A stretch of 64,000 nucleotides of DNA from Exiguobacterium aestuarii (GCF_020171655.1 NZ_JAIVAC010000001.1:62001-126000); one strand, 5' to 3'; shown: positions 1 through 9,003, counted from the stretch's first letter. Notes: generated by a model not told the origin, from the letters alone. Translations and numbers: made by a program.

Positions 1-1152
1 ATGATCCGACGAGATTTGGATGCAACGATGAAAGCCGAAGAGATGCGTGTCCTCTATGTCGCATTGACACGGGCAAAAGAGAAACTCATTCTCGTCGGTA
101 CGGTTGGAGATTCAGCCAAGCAGCTCCAGCAATGGCTACAGGTCGGGCAATCTGGGGAACTGTTAGCAAGTGAGGCGAGACGAGAGGCGAAAACGTACTT
201 GGATTGGATTGCGCCAGCACTCTTACGTTTGCCAAGTGCCACGACATTTATCGAGTCGTTCGGTTTCACGGTACCCGCCTCATTTTATGAATCGACTTCG
301 TGGACGTATCGTTTGATTGGAGAAGACGATCTTGCAGAGATTGCGACACTTCAAGAAATGATGGCACAACTCCACCATGTGCAACGATTTGAAGCGATTG
401 ATTTTCCTATTCAAAATGAGGATGAGACGATTCGTGCCGTCCACAAAGCGTTAACTTATAGCTATCCAGCTCAGGATGCTGTACGCACAGCGGCGAAACA
501 GACAGTGACGGAATTAAAACGGGCGATGCAACTGGAACAAGCCGCCTTCGAAGACCCGGTTCGTCCGATCGATACACCTTATCGGGAGCCGAAATGGCGT
601 CAAGTGAAACAGACCGGTGCCGAACGGGGGACCACGTTACATTTGATTTTCCAAATGGCTGATCCGAACCAACCGATTGTCGATCAAATCGATCAATGGG
701 AGAGACACGGTATGCTGAGCCCGGTCGAGGCTGAGACGGCGCGTCTTGCCATTCCTGACGTCGAAGCATTTTTCCAGACCGACGTCGGGCAAGCGCTCGC
801 CGACGCGCTTGAGCGCGGCACGGCGTGGCGAGAGCTTCCGTTCACCTATACCGTTCCGGCTGAACGAGTCAACCCGGATGGACAGTTTACGGATGAGGAC
901 GTCTTGATTCAAGGGATTATCGACTGTCTGTATTTCGACGGAACATCGTATGTCCTGTTGGATTATAAATCAGATGCCGTCGTCCATTTGTCCGAATCTC
1001 GTGAAGACGCACACGAGCGACTCCGTGAGCGATACGCGATTCAGTTGCAACTGTACCGAGAGGCCATTGAGACGATTTGGGAGATTCGTGTCGAACAGAC
1101 GCTCATTTACTCACTTGATTTACAAGAAATCGTCACGGTAACAACTTCATAA
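1..1152 (+). CDS. addA: ATP-dependent helicase/nuclease subunit A, C-terminal part (partial)
   Basis: This is the last 383 codons of AddA, the helicase-nuclease subunit of the AddAB recombination-repair enzyme that processes double-strand DNA ends; the gene begins before the window, so the ATG at position 1 is internal. Near the N-end of this piece RVLYVALTRAKEKL matches UvrD-type helicase motif VI. About residues 205-215 carry a GTTLH segment and residues 305-325 carry GIID followed by LDYKSD, the metal-binding core of the RecB-like nuclease domain, so the nuclease should be active. A strong terminator follows directly. The identity rests on motif order; addB would be expected upstream, outside the window. 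Confidence 0.93.
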   Translation: MIRRDLDATMKAEEMRVLYVALTRAKEKLILVGTVGDSAKQLQQWLQVGQSGELLASEARREAKTYLDWIAPALLRLPSATTFIESFGFTVPASFYESTSWTYRLIGEDDLAEIATLQEMMAQLHHVQRFEAIDFPIQNEDETIRAVHKALTYSYPAQDAVRTAAKQTVTELKRAMQLEQAAFEDPVRPIDTPYREPKWRQVKQTGAERGTTLHLIFQMADPNQPIVDQIDQWERHGMLSPVEAETARLAIPDVEAFFQTDVGQALADALERGTAWRELPFTYTVPAERVNPDGQFTDEDVLIQGIIDCLYFDGTSYVLLDYKSDAVVHLSESREDAHERLRERYAIQLQLYREAIETIWEIRVEQTLIYSLDLQEIVTVTTS

Positions 1153-1164
1153 AGGCTACACGTT

Positions 1165-1198
1165 GAGCGATGTCAGCTACATGACATCGCTCTTTTTG
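1165..1198 (+). terminator. Intrinsic terminator of addA
   Basis: An 11-bp perfect stem (1165-1175 with 1182-1192) with a 6-nt loop is followed by five T residues, 12 bases after the addA stop codon. Confidence 0.9.
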
Positions 1199-1225
1199 TT
1201 ATGTGCATTTTCACATTCTAAATCG

Positions 1226-1287
1226 TTGACAAGTGAGCTATGGAGGAGTAACTTATTTTATATAAGTAATTGTTCCATATAGAACAA
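1226..1287 (+). promoter_or_regulatory. Promoter region and inverted repeat before the MarR-family gene
   Basis: A consensus -35 box TTGACA lies at 1226-1231; the -10 box 17 bases on (TAACTT) is weak. Downstream at 1270-1287 is the inverted repeat TTGTTC-N6-GAACAA with perfect 6-bp arms, 33 bases before the MarR start codon. MarR proteins usually repress their own operon through such repeats, so this is the likely autoregulatory operator (inference). Confidence 0.6.
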
Positions 1288-1320
1288 TCCGAAACGGAAC
1301 GATAAAAGGAGTGAAGAAAT

Positions 1321-1803
1321 ATGACCGAGATGAGCGCAACAAGAGCGCGGGAAATGATGCAATCGTTTTGGCGCGTCCAACGTGTGTTGATTCGTCTCAT
1401 GCATCAGACGGCCCAACAAAATGACCTTACCTTGCCACAGCTTCACGGACTGATGATGTTGAATGAACAAGGGGCGATCACTCAAAAAGAGTTGGTTCGG
1501 CGCACAAGGATGCCGAAGAGTACGTTGAGTCAATCATTGGATGGACTTGTGGAAAGAGGGCTCATTCGTCGAGACATCAACCCGGACAATCGACGCGAAG
1601 TGGTATTGACGATCGATCAATCCGGCAAGCGATTGATTGAGGAGATTGAACAGCAGGAGGAAGGAACCGAACAACAGTTGAATCAAATCCTCGCTCGTCT
1701 AGATAAAGAGACGTATCGCCATATGATTGAAGCGCATCAACAGATTGCAGATGGGTTGAACGAAGGATTCACCGATTGTGAAGGAGGATGTCGTCATGAT
1801 TAA
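1321..1803 (+). CDS. MarR-family transcriptional regulator
   Basis: A 160-residue winged-helix protein of normal MarR length. Residues about 45-100 form the DNA-binding core: PQLHGLMMLNEQGAITQKELVRR, then STLSQSLDGLVERGLIRRD as recognition helix and wing, ending in the NRREVVLTI beta-hairpin that is typical of the family. Its 3' end overlaps the start of the next ABC transporter gene by 8 bp, so it is translated together with the exporter. By context it is a repressor of the exporter pair that probably responds to a toxic substrate; the inverted repeat at 1270-1287 is the likely site. The inducing ligand is unknown. Confidence 0.9.
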   Translation: MTEMSATRAREMMQSFWRVQRVLIRLMHQTAQQNDLTLPQLHGLMMLNEQGAITQKELVRRTRMPKSTLSQSLDGLVERGLIRRDINPDNRREVVLTIDQSGKRLIEEIEQQEEGTEQQLNQILARLDKETYRHMIEAHQQIADGLNEGFTDCEGGCRHD

Positions 1804-3520
1804 GTTGTTAAAACGTTTGATTACTTATAAATGGGCCGTCCTTATGGTCTTGTTATTTGTGTTCGCCCAGTCGTTAGCAGATTTATTCTTACCGACATTA
1901 ATGGCGGATATCATCGATAACGGGGTCGTGACAGGAGACACGGGCTATATTTGGCAAATGGGTGGCATCATGCTCGGTGTAACCGGACTCGGGGCGCTTG
2001 CAGCGGTCGTGGCAAGTTTTTATTCATCGAAAGCGGCGATGGGATTCGGACGTGACTTACGAAGACGTGTGTTTAACCATGTCGAGCGTTTCTCGCTGGA
2101 AGAGTTCGATCGTGTCGGCACAGCCTCGCTCATCACGCGGACGACGAACGACATCACGCAAGTCCAGCAAGTCATCATCATGATGCTTCGGATGGTCGTC
2201 AGTGCACCGATCATGTTCGTAGGTGGTTTGATCATGGCGACGTCAAAAGATGCAACGTTGTCACTTGTCATCGTTGCCGCCATGCCTGTTCTCGTCATCT
2301 CAATTTTCCTTATTTTCTGGAAGGCGATGCCGCTCTTTAAGAAAGTACAAAAGCGATTGGACCGATTGAATCTCGTCCTACGAGAAAATTTGACGGGTAT
2401 TCGTGTCATTCGGGCCTTTAATCGTGAAAAAGAAGAGCAAGTTCGTTTGACAGAGGCGAATGAACGATTGACGGACGTCTCGATTAAAGTCAACCAAATC
2501 ATGGCGTTCCTCATGCCGGCCATGATGCTCGTCATGAACTTGACCGTCGTCGGCGTCATCTGGTTCGGGGGCATCCGAATCGATAACGGGGCGATGCAAA
2601 TCGGGGATTTGATGGCGTTCATTCAATATGTCATGCAAATCATGTTCGCGCTCGTCATGGCTTCTGTCATGTTCATCATGATTCCGCGAGCATCTGTATC
2701 TGCGAATCGCATCAATGAAGTGCTCGAGATGACTCCTTCACTCGTCGATGACGGCACGAAAACGGCCGATGTGGAACACGGGACACTCGTGTTTGATGAT
2801 GTCACGTTCTTTTACCCAGGTGCCGAAGAGCCGGCATTATCACATGTCAGTTTCTCAGCAAACCCAGGAGAAGTCACGGCGGTGATTGGTGGAACGGGGT
2901 CTGGTAAGTCGACACTCGTCAATCTGATTCCTCGATTTTATGATGTGACGTCTGGCAAAATTCGCGTGAACGGGGTCGATGTTCAAGCCGTACCGCAAGA
3001 GGAGCTCCGTTCGAAAATCGGATTCGTTCCGCAAAAGGCGTTACTGTTCACCGGTACAATTGCAGAGAATATTCGATACGGGAAAGCCGATGCGACGACC
3101 GAAGAAGTCGAACATGCCGCGTCAATCGCACAGGCGAGCGACTTTATCGAGAAGATGTCAGATCGATATGAATCTGTGATTGAGCAAGGTGGCTCGAACG
3201 TATCTGGTGGACAAAAGCAACGTCTCTCCATCGCACGGGCACTCGTTCGAAAACCAGATCTATATGTATTCGACGACAGCTTTTCGGCACTCGACTTCAA
3301 GACGGATGCTGCGTTACGTAAGGCGTTGAAAGAAGAGATAAAAGATGCGACCGTATTGATTGTCGCGCAACGGGTGAGTACGATCATGGATGCCGATCGC
3401 ATCATCGTGTTAGAAGAAGGAAGCGTGGCCGGAATCGGTACACATGATGAATTGTTTGCGACGAATGCGGTTTATCAAGAAATCGTGAAGTCGCAATTGT
3501 CTGAGGAGGAAATCGCATGA
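1796..3520 (+). CDS. ABC multidrug exporter half-transporter, degenerate-NBD subunit
   Basis: About 574 residues: six membrane helices (ABC type-1 exporter fold) followed by an ATPase domain. The ATG at 1796 is preferred because AAGGAGG ends eight bases before it; a GTG at 1778 lies ahead of that site. The ATPase domain shows Walker A GGTGSGKST, signature VSGGQKQ and Walker B VFDDSFSALD. The residue after the Walker B aspartate is Asp rather than the catalytic Glu, as in the degenerate subunit of heterodimeric exporters such as LmrCD or BmrCD. It overlaps the next subunit gene by 4 bp (ATGA). The substrate cannot be read from the sequence; with a MarR neighbour drug efflux is likely. Confidence 0.9.
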   Translation: MIKLLKRLITYKWAVLMVLLFVFAQSLADLFLPTLMADIIDNGVVTGDTGYIWQMGGIMLGVTGLGALAAVVASFYSSKAAMGFGRDLRRRVFNHVERFSLEEFDRVGTASLITRTTNDITQVQQVIIMMLRMVVSAPIMFVGGLIMATSKDATLSLVIVAAMPVLVISIFLIFWKAMPLFKKVQKRLDRLNLVLRENLTGIRVIRAFNREKEEQVRLTEANERLTDVSIKVNQIMAFLMPAMMLVMNLTVVGVIWFGGIRIDNGAMQIGDLMAFIQYVMQIMFALVMASVMFIMIPRASVSANRINEVLEMTPSLVDDGTKTADVEHGTLVFDDVTFFYPGAEEPALSHVSFSANPGEVTAVIGGTGSGKSTLVNLIPRFYDVTSGKIRVNGVDVQAVPQEELRSKIGFVPQKALLFTGTIAENIRYGKADATTEEVEHAASIAQASDFIEKMSDRYESVIEQGGSNVSGGQKQRLSIARALVRKPDLYVFDDSFSALDFKTDAALRKALKEEIKDATVLIVAQRVSTIMDADRIIVLEEGSVAGIGTHDELFATNAVYQEIVKSQLSEEEIA

Positions 3521-5388
3521 GTGAGAAACAAACAACGACGCGACAAACTCATGGCGGGCACGGTGGTCCAGGGGGTCCTGGCGGTGGGAACATGATGATG
3601 ATGGGTGAGAAACCGAAGGAGTTCAAAGTCACGTTCCGTCGACTACTCGCCTATTTGAAACCGCGGCGAAACACACTGATCGCGGTCTTCGTCGCAGCGA
3701 TTCTAAGTACGGTCTTTATGATTGCCGGTCCAAAGATCATGGGGATTGCCATCACGGAACTCTTTGAAGGCGCCTATGCGAAATTCACCGGTGTACCAGG
3801 CGCAGAGATCGATTTCACGAGAATCGGACAAATCTTGTCGTTACTCGCAGGACTTTACGTCATCAGCAGTCTATTTAACTACGTGCAACAGTATTTAATG
3901 TCAGGCGTTGCGCAAAAGACCGTCTATGATTTGCGGGAAGACGTCAATAAAAAATTGGAACGATTGCCACTCAAATATTACGATGGTCGTTCGAATGGAG
4001 AGACGTTGAGCCGAGTGACAAACGATATCGATTTGATTGGGAGCACGCTTCAACAAAGTGTGACGTCATTTATTACCTCAATCGTCACGATTGTCGGAAT
4101 TTTGATTATGATGCTGTCCATCAGTCCGCTGTTGACGGTCATCTCTCTCGTGTCTTTACCACTCACGATTTTTGCGATTCGTCCGATTTTAAAACGGTCA
4201 CAACAATATTTTTCCGATCAACAACGTCATCTCGGACGATTGAACGGTCACGTGGAAGAAATGTATACCGGGCACGCGGTCGTCAAAGCGTTCGGTCGTG
4301 AAGAGACAGCTGTCCGTGAGTTTGATGAGGTGAATGAAGAACTTTATGATGCCGGACGTAAGGCGCAATTTATCTCTGGGATCATCATGCCGATGACGAT
4401 GTTCATCGGGAACATCAGTTACGTGTTGATCAGTGTCGTCGGTGGGATTTTAGTCACACAACGAAGCATCTCGATCGGGGATATTCAGGCGTTTATCACG
4501 TATACGCGACAGTTCACCCAACCGATTACGCAAACAGCGAACATCGCGAACATCGTCCAGTCGACGGTCGCTGCGGCAGAACGTGTTTTCGAGTTGTTAG
4601 ACGAAGAGGAAGAAGTAAAAGAAGTAACGACTTATCGATTGGAGCGAGCGGAAGGGAATGTCGCATTCCGTCACGTCGACTTCGGATATGCAGAGAATCT
4701 ACTCATTCAAGATATGAATCTCGATGTAAAGACGGGACAAACGGTAGCCATCGTCGGTCCGACCGGTGCCGGGAAAACAACATTGATCAATCTGCTCATG
4801 CGTTTCTATGAATTGAACGATGGAGAGATTTTGATTGATGGGAAAGACTCGCGTAAAATGTCGAGACAAGATTTACGTCACACGTTCGGGATGGTCTTAC
4901 AGGATACGTGGTTGTTTAATGGGACAATCCGTGACAACATCGCTTACGGAAAAACCGGGGCGACAGAAGATGAAATTGTCAACGCGGCGAAGACGGCGCA
5001 TGCGGACTCGTTCATCCGGACGTTGCCAAACGGATATGACACCGTCTTGAATGAAGAAGCGAATAATATCTCACAAGGTCAAAAACAGTTACTGACGATT
5101 GCGCGAGCGGTTCTCGCTAATCCACCGATTATGATTTTGGACGAGGCGACATCGAGTGTGGATACGCGCACCGAGATTTTGATTCAACAGGCGATGAAGC
5201 GGTTGATGAATGGGCGAACAAGTTTTGTTATTGCACACCGTTTATCAACGATTAAAGATGCAGACTTGATCTTAGTGATGGACCAAGGTCGTGTCATCGA
5301 ACAAGGTACACATGAATCGCTGCTTGAAGCCGGTGGTTTTTATGAAGATTTATACAACAGCCAGTTCGCTGAAAAAGAAGTTGTATGA
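3517..5388 (+). CDS. ABC multidrug exporter half-transporter, catalytic subunit
   Basis: A 623-residue partner of the preceding transporter with six membrane helices and a C-terminal ATPase domain. Walker A is GPTGAGKTT and Walker B is MILDEATSSVD with the catalytic Glu intact, while the signature motif is the non-canonical ISQGQ. Together with the preceding subunit (good signature, Asp for Glu) this gives one complete and one degenerate ATP site, the hallmark of heterodimeric exporters. The first 30 residues are a Gly/His/Met-rich cytoplasmic tail (HGGHGGPGGPGGG then four Met) of unknown role. It is followed by a terminator, so the operon is marR plus two transporter genes. Confidence 0.91.
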   Translation: MSEKQTTTRQTHGGHGGPGGPGGGNMMMMGEKPKEFKVTFRRLLAYLKPRRNTLIAVFVAAILSTVFMIAGPKIMGIAITELFEGAYAKFTGVPGAEIDFTRIGQILSLLAGLYVISSLFNYVQQYLMSGVAQKTVYDLREDVNKKLERLPLKYYDGRSNGETLSRVTNDIDLIGSTLQQSVTSFITSIVTIVGILIMMLSISPLLTVISLVSLPLTIFAIRPILKRSQQYFSDQQRHLGRLNGHVEEMYTGHAVVKAFGREETAVREFDEVNEELYDAGRKAQFISGIIMPMTMFIGNISYVLISVVGGILVTQRSISIGDIQAFITYTRQFTQPITQTANIANIVQSTVAAAERVFELLDEEEEVKEVTTYRLERAEGNVAFRHVDFGYAENLLIQDMNLDVKTGQTVAIVGPTGAGKTTLINLLMRFYELNDGEILIDGKDSRKMSRQDLRHTFGMVLQDTWLFNGTIRDNIAYGKTGATEDEIVNAAKTAHADSFIRTLPNGYDTVLNEEANNISQGQKQLLTIARAVLANPPIMILDEATSSVDTRTEILIQQAMKRLMNGRTSFVIAHRLSTIKDADLILVMDQGRVIEQGTHESLLEAGGFYEDLYNSQFAEKEVV

Positions 5389-5425
5389 GAAGAATACAGG
5401 TTTTGCGCTCAAGTGATTAGGCAAT

Positions 5426-5459
5426 AGACGTACGAAGATAGGTTTCGTACGTCTTTTTG
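5426..5459 (+). terminator. Intrinsic terminator of the exporter operon
   Basis: An 11-bp perfect stem (5426-5436 with 5444-5454) and a T-rich tail stand 38 bases after the transporter stop codon. Confidence 0.9.
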
Positions 5460-5461
5460 TT

Positions 5462-5490
5462 TTGTGTAACAATTACAAATCCGTTAAAAT
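5462..5490 (+). promoter_or_regulatory. Probable SigA promoter of the receiver/kinase operon
   Basis: TTGTGT (5462-5467), 17-base spacer, TAAAAT (5485-5490). The start codon of the receiver gene follows 32 bases later with a GGAGG site. Confidence 0.55.
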
Positions 5491-5522
5491 AATTAAATGG
5501 GATAAAAAATGGAGGAACGACT

Positions 5523-5885
5523 ATGGTTAAAATCTTACTTGCGGAAGACGAAGAAGTACTACGCATGCTCGTTATGGATACATTAGAAGATGAAGGATAT
5601 GACATCGATGAGGCGCAAGATGGAGTAGAGGCCTATCGATTGATTGAAGAAAACGAATATGATTTGGTAATTGTGGACCATATGATGCCCGGCATGACAG
5701 GGCTTGAGGTCATTGAAAAAGTACGGAAGTTACCAGGGCGGCAAGATACGAAAGTGATGATGTTGACAGCGAAAAGCCAACAATCTGACCGTGATTGCGC
5801 GAATGAGATTGGTGTCGACTACTTCATTTCAAAACCGTTTAGCCCACTTGAACTTGTCAAAATCATAGGAGGCATCGTGAAGTGA
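5523..5885 (+). CDS. Stand-alone CheY-like response regulator receiver
   Basis: A 120-residue protein that is a receiver domain and nothing else. The acidic pocket (E8, D9), phospho-acceptor Asp52 in VIVDHMMPG, Thr82 and Lys104 in FISKPFSP are all present, so it should accept phosphate from a histidine kinase. No DNA-binding or enzymatic output domain is attached, so its output must be a protein partner or a further phosphotransfer step. It overlaps the following sensor-kinase gene by 4 bp (GTGA), which strongly suggests that the two work together. Confidence 0.92.
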   Translation: MVKILLAEDEEVLRMLVMDTLEDEGYDIDEAQDGVEAYRLIEENEYDLVIVDHMMPGMTGLEVIEKVRKLPGRQDTKVMMLTAKSQQSDRDCANEIGVDYFISKPFSPLELVKIIGGIVK

Positions 5886-8440
5886 AAAGGTGGTTTAAAC
5901 AAAAACTCGGACGTGACATCATGGTCGTCCTCTATTCGTTCCTCGCCATTGCGTTGGTTGGATCGGTTCTGACATATTTTTATATCGAGAATCGACTCGA
6001 GGCGAATGAGGCGAAGTTGCGTCAAGTGGACGAACGCGTTAATCGTTTGACTTCACTTTGGGATGATTGGCAGGCCGATCAGTACGACACACGTGGATAT
6101 CTCTTGTTTGGAGATACCTCGTCTCTCGAACGGGCAAGTGCGAACGAAGCGAAGTTCCAACAAGAAATTAATTGGTTTAAAACGCAAGTCACTACTCGCC
6201 AAGGTGAGTTGTTTGCTGAAGATTTACAGCAGTTCCATGACTTTTACTATGACGTCATCATTCCGGTGACATATGAGTATGCGCAGGCACAATTAAATGG
6301 CGAGATTACGGAAACGTTTATCGATGCCGAGACAATTGCCGAATTACCGACGGCTCAACGTTTGATTGACCAAGGGCTCGTCCAATTTAACCCGGAGCGA
6401 GGCATCGATATTTTAGGGCCAATTGATGAAGTAGAGTCTGCTCTTTGGGAATATCGTCAATTAATGTCAGCTGAAAAAGAGACCGTCTACGCTGAATGGC
6501 GCCAAAACAATAACATGCTTCAATTCTTGTGGATCATGAGCATCGCCTCATTTGCCGCATTGATTTTGTTATTCGTCCAACCGTTCCTTCGTCGTCAAAC
6601 ACGCTTGATTTCAAAACTCTCGATTGCTTCGAACCGTTTGTTGAAAGGTGAAATTGTCGACTTGAGCGATCAAATGGAGCGTGAAGACGAAATCGGGACG
6701 ATGTCTCGCTCGTTCCATAAGATGGCCGAGACACTTCGTGACAACGAACGTCATTTGATTGAAAAGAACCATGAACTTCAAGCACAGCAAGAAGAATTGA
6801 TTGCGCAACAAGAAGAGCTTCAGGCACAGCAACAAGAGCTTGAAGAGATTCTCGAACAGACTCAACAAAACGAACAACATCTCGCTTACCGAAACGAATT
6901 GACGGAAACGTTAGCGTCACGTGATTCGCTGACGGCTTATCCAGAGATTATCGAGAAACTCGTGACCATCACCGATTCAGAGGTCGGTGCACTCGTCTTC
7001 GTCGATGAATCGGGCACATACCGCGTGACGAGCCATGGCTTGAATGAGACGTTGTCACGTCAATTGCTCGATAGTGAGAATTCCGTGTTGACACGAGCAA
7101 TGACGTTGAAGACGACAGTCCATTCATCGAAACAAGTCGCAAGTGACCACCCACTCCCGTATCCGTACTATATGTTTGAGACGGCGGTGCCGGTCCATGA
7201 CCCGACAGATGACTCGATCATCGCGTTCATCTATTTGGTTCGTTATAAAGACCGTTTCACACAAACGCAGATGGGTGACATCATGTCGTTCGCTCGCCAG
7301 CTTTCACTCTCGCTCTTACGGATGCGTCTATTCGAAGAGATGAAGCGGGAAAAAGGGAAGACAGAACGCATCCTCGACTCGATTCGAGAGGCGGTCGTCT
7401 ATATCGAACATGCGACGGATGATGTTTTCGTGAACCGACCACTCTACGAGATGTTCCCAGAACTGAGTGATGTCAGCGCGCAGGACCTTGAAGAAGAATC
7501 ATGGGAAGAGTGGCGCAATCGTCTTGTCGAAACCGTGGATCAAGCGGAAGACTTTACGAAGTACACCAATCGATTGTTCACCGAAGACTTCCCGCATGAC
7601 AGTGTGAGCTTCTCAATCCGTAAAGGTGAAATGAACTTGCAGATGTATGCAGAACGGATCATCGTCGGCGGTCTTTCGAAAGGAACGCTTCTCGTCTTCC
7701 GGGATATTACGAGTGAAACAGAGGCTGAGCGACTGAAGAGTGAATTTATCTCTACGATTTCTCATGAATTGCGGACACCACTTTCGTCTATCTACGGATT
7801 TACAGAATTGATGGTGAAGAAGCAGTTACCAAATGAGAAACAAGCAAAATATTTAGAGACGATTCATGCGGAAACGGAACGTCTGACGCACCTCGTCAAC
7901 GACTTTCTCGATGTGCAGCGGATGGAATCCGGCAGCCAGATGTACGATCGGGAACAACTTGATATCGAACCGGTCGTCCGTGATATGTTGACGTTCTATG
8001 AAGCGTCTTCTTTGAAGCACGAATTCGAATTAATCGCAGATGACGCACGTCCTTATGAGTTGTTCGTTGACTGCCAGAAGTTCAAGCAACTGATGAGTAA
8101 TCTTCTGTCGAATGCGGTGAAGTATTCTCCACGTGGTGGGAAAATCACGGTGGAGCTTGCCCATCATGAACAAATCGTATCCATTAAAGTGAAGGACGAA
8201 GGAATCGGAATTCCGAGCGACGCGCTCGACCGCTTGTTCGATAAGTTCTATCGCGTTGATAACTCCGATAGCCGTGAAATCGGTGGAACGGGTCTTGGGT
8301 TACCAATCTGTCAAGAAATCGTCCGTGGCCATAATGGTCAAATTCATGTGGAATCGATTCAACACGAGGGATCGACCTTCATCGTTGAAATTCCTAGCTA
8401 TGAATACGCTGTCCAAGAGGCAGAGACGACACCAGTATAA
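5882..8440 (+). CDS. Membrane sensor histidine kinase with HAMP, coiled coil, GAF and PAS-like regions
   Basis: An 852-residue kinase starting at a GTG coupled to the receiver gene. Order seen: membrane helix about 12-32, a helical extracellular region to about 205 (CHASE3-like by appearance), second membrane helix about 210-232, HAMP, then a Gln/Glu-rich heptad coiled coil (repeated QQEEL) around 290-345. A GAF-like region follows to about 485, then a PAS-like region. The kinase core has H-box SHELRTP (His about 628), N-box NLLSNAVKYSP, and G-boxes DEGIGIP and GGTGLGL. All catalytic motifs are intact. The signal sensed is unknown. A terminator follows, so the operon has only these two genes. 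Confidence 0.9.
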   Translation: MKRWFKQKLGRDIMVVLYSFLAIALVGSVLTYFYIENRLEANEAKLRQVDERVNRLTSLWDDWQADQYDTRGYLLFGDTSSLERASANEAKFQQEINWFKTQVTTRQGELFAEDLQQFHDFYYDVIIPVTYEYAQAQLNGEITETFIDAETIAELPTAQRLIDQGLVQFNPERGIDILGPIDEVESALWEYRQLMSAEKETVYAEWRQNNNMLQFLWIMSIASFAALILLFVQPFLRRQTRLISKLSIASNRLLKGEIVDLSDQMEREDEIGTMSRSFHKMAETLRDNERHLIEKNHELQAQQEELIAQQEELQAQQQELEEILEQTQQNEQHLAYRNELTETLASRDSLTAYPEIIEKLVTITDSEVGALVFVDESGTYRVTSHGLNETLSRQLLDSENSVLTRAMTLKTTVHSSKQVASDHPLPYPYYMFETAVPVHDPTDDSIIAFIYLVRYKDRFTQTQMGDIMSFARQLSLSLLRMRLFEEMKREKGKTERILDSIREAVVYIEHATDDVFVNRPLYEMFPELSDVSAQDLEEESWEEWRNRLVETVDQAEDFTKYTNRLFTEDFPHDSVSFSIRKGEMNLQMYAERIIVGGLSKGTLLVFRDITSETEAERLKSEFISTISHELRTPLSSIYGFTELMVKKQLPNEKQAKYLETIHAETERLTHLVNDFLDVQRMESGSQMYDREQLDIEPVVRDMLTFYEASSLKHEFELIADDARPYELFVDCQKFKQLMSNLLSNAVKYSPRGGKITVELAHHEQIVSIKVKDEGIGIPSDALDRLFDKFYRVDNSDSREIGGTGLGLPICQEIVRGHNGQIHVESIQHEGSTFIVEIPSYEYAVQEAETTPV

Positions 8441-8446
8441 TGAATT

Positions 8447-8477
8447 GAGTCATCCTTGAGGGATGGCTCTTTTTTTA
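8447..8477 (+). terminator. Intrinsic terminator of the sensor kinase operon
   Basis: A 9-bp stem (8447-8455 with 8461-8469, one G-U pair) is followed by seven T residues. Confidence 0.88.
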
Positions 8478-8478
8478 C

Positions 8479-8533
8479 GAAAGCGTTCGCTTGACCAATC
8501 AGGAGAGGGTTCGTGTACAATGAAGACTGTACA
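8479..8533 (+). promoter_or_regulatory. Regulatory region before the YisL-like gene
   Basis: A cre-like GAAAGCGTTCGC starts near 8479, a TTGACC -35-like box lies near 8491, and the palindrome TGTACA occurs at 8514-8519 and again at 8528-8533. The spacing to the TACAAT -10-like box is long (19 bases), so promoter assignment is tentative. Confidence 0.35.
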
Positions 8534-8556
8534 ACAACATAAAGGGGGGCATTAGA

Positions 8557-8940
8557 ATGCCACTGATTGCATTCTTGCACACGCACGTTACGAGCTGGAT
8601 TTTGTTACTTATTTTGTTTGCCGTTGCCTATATTGGTTACAAGAACGGCAACAAGAGTGGAAAGATCGCACATATGGCGTTTCGACTCATGTTACTCATC
8701 GCATTCGGAACAGGACTTTATCTCTATCTTCAATTGAACGGAGGCGGCACGTTCTATCACGTGAAAATCACAGTTGGACTATTGGCATTGATTTTTGGTG
8801 AGATGACGCTCGTCAAAGTGAAAAAGAAAAAACCATCAAACGCCTTGTTCGGCGGATTTATCGTATTGGCACTCGTCACGATTTTTATCGGTTACGCACT
8901 ACCGTACGGACAATCGTTCTTCAACAGCTTCATTCAATAA
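8557..8940 (+). CDS. yisL: YisL-like (DUF1516) membrane protein
   Basis: A 127-residue integral membrane protein with four hydrophobic segments and the spacing typical of the DUF1516/UPF0344 family (starts HTHVTSWILLLILFAVAYI, then RLMLLIAFGTGLYLY). Function is not known for this family. It is a single-gene unit with a GGGGG Shine-Dalgarno site and its own terminator. Identification rests on recalled family pattern. Confidence 0.75.
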   Translation: MPLIAFLHTHVTSWILLLILFAVAYIGYKNGNKSGKIAHMAFRLMLLIAFGTGLYLYLQLNGGGTFYHVKITVGLLALIFGEMTLVKVKKKKPSNALFGGFIVLALVTIFIGYALPYGQSFFNSFIQ

Positions 8941-8944
8941 GATT

Positions 8945-8977
8945 TTCCCACTTCGCACACCGAAGTGGGAATTTTTT
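8945..8977 (+). terminator. Intrinsic terminator of the YisL-like gene
   Basis: An 11-bp perfect stem (8945-8955 with 8961-8971) is followed by a T run. Confidence 0.92.
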
Positions 8978-9003
8978 GTTTGTAGACAAATTATTAGGGG
9001 AAA
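8978..9003 (+). promoter_or_regulatory. Possible SigB-type promoter of the plus-strand carotenoid operon
   Basis: GTTTGT (8978-8983), a 14-base spacer and GGGAAA (8998-9003) resemble the SigB consensus GTTTAA/GGGTAT, 38 bases before the methyltransferase start. No good SigA pair was seen here. SigB control of carotenoid genes is known in Staphylococcus aureus; here it is an inference from weak matches. Confidence 0.4.

Noticed and set aside
2020-2622. 200-codon minus-strand ORF inside the first ABC gene
   Set aside because: Shadow frame of a well-supported transporter; no ribosome site or motif.
6770-6880. Gln/Glu-rich repeat in the sensor kinase as a tandem DNA repeat
   Set aside because: It is a heptad coiled coil typical of signalling helices between HAMP and GAF domains.
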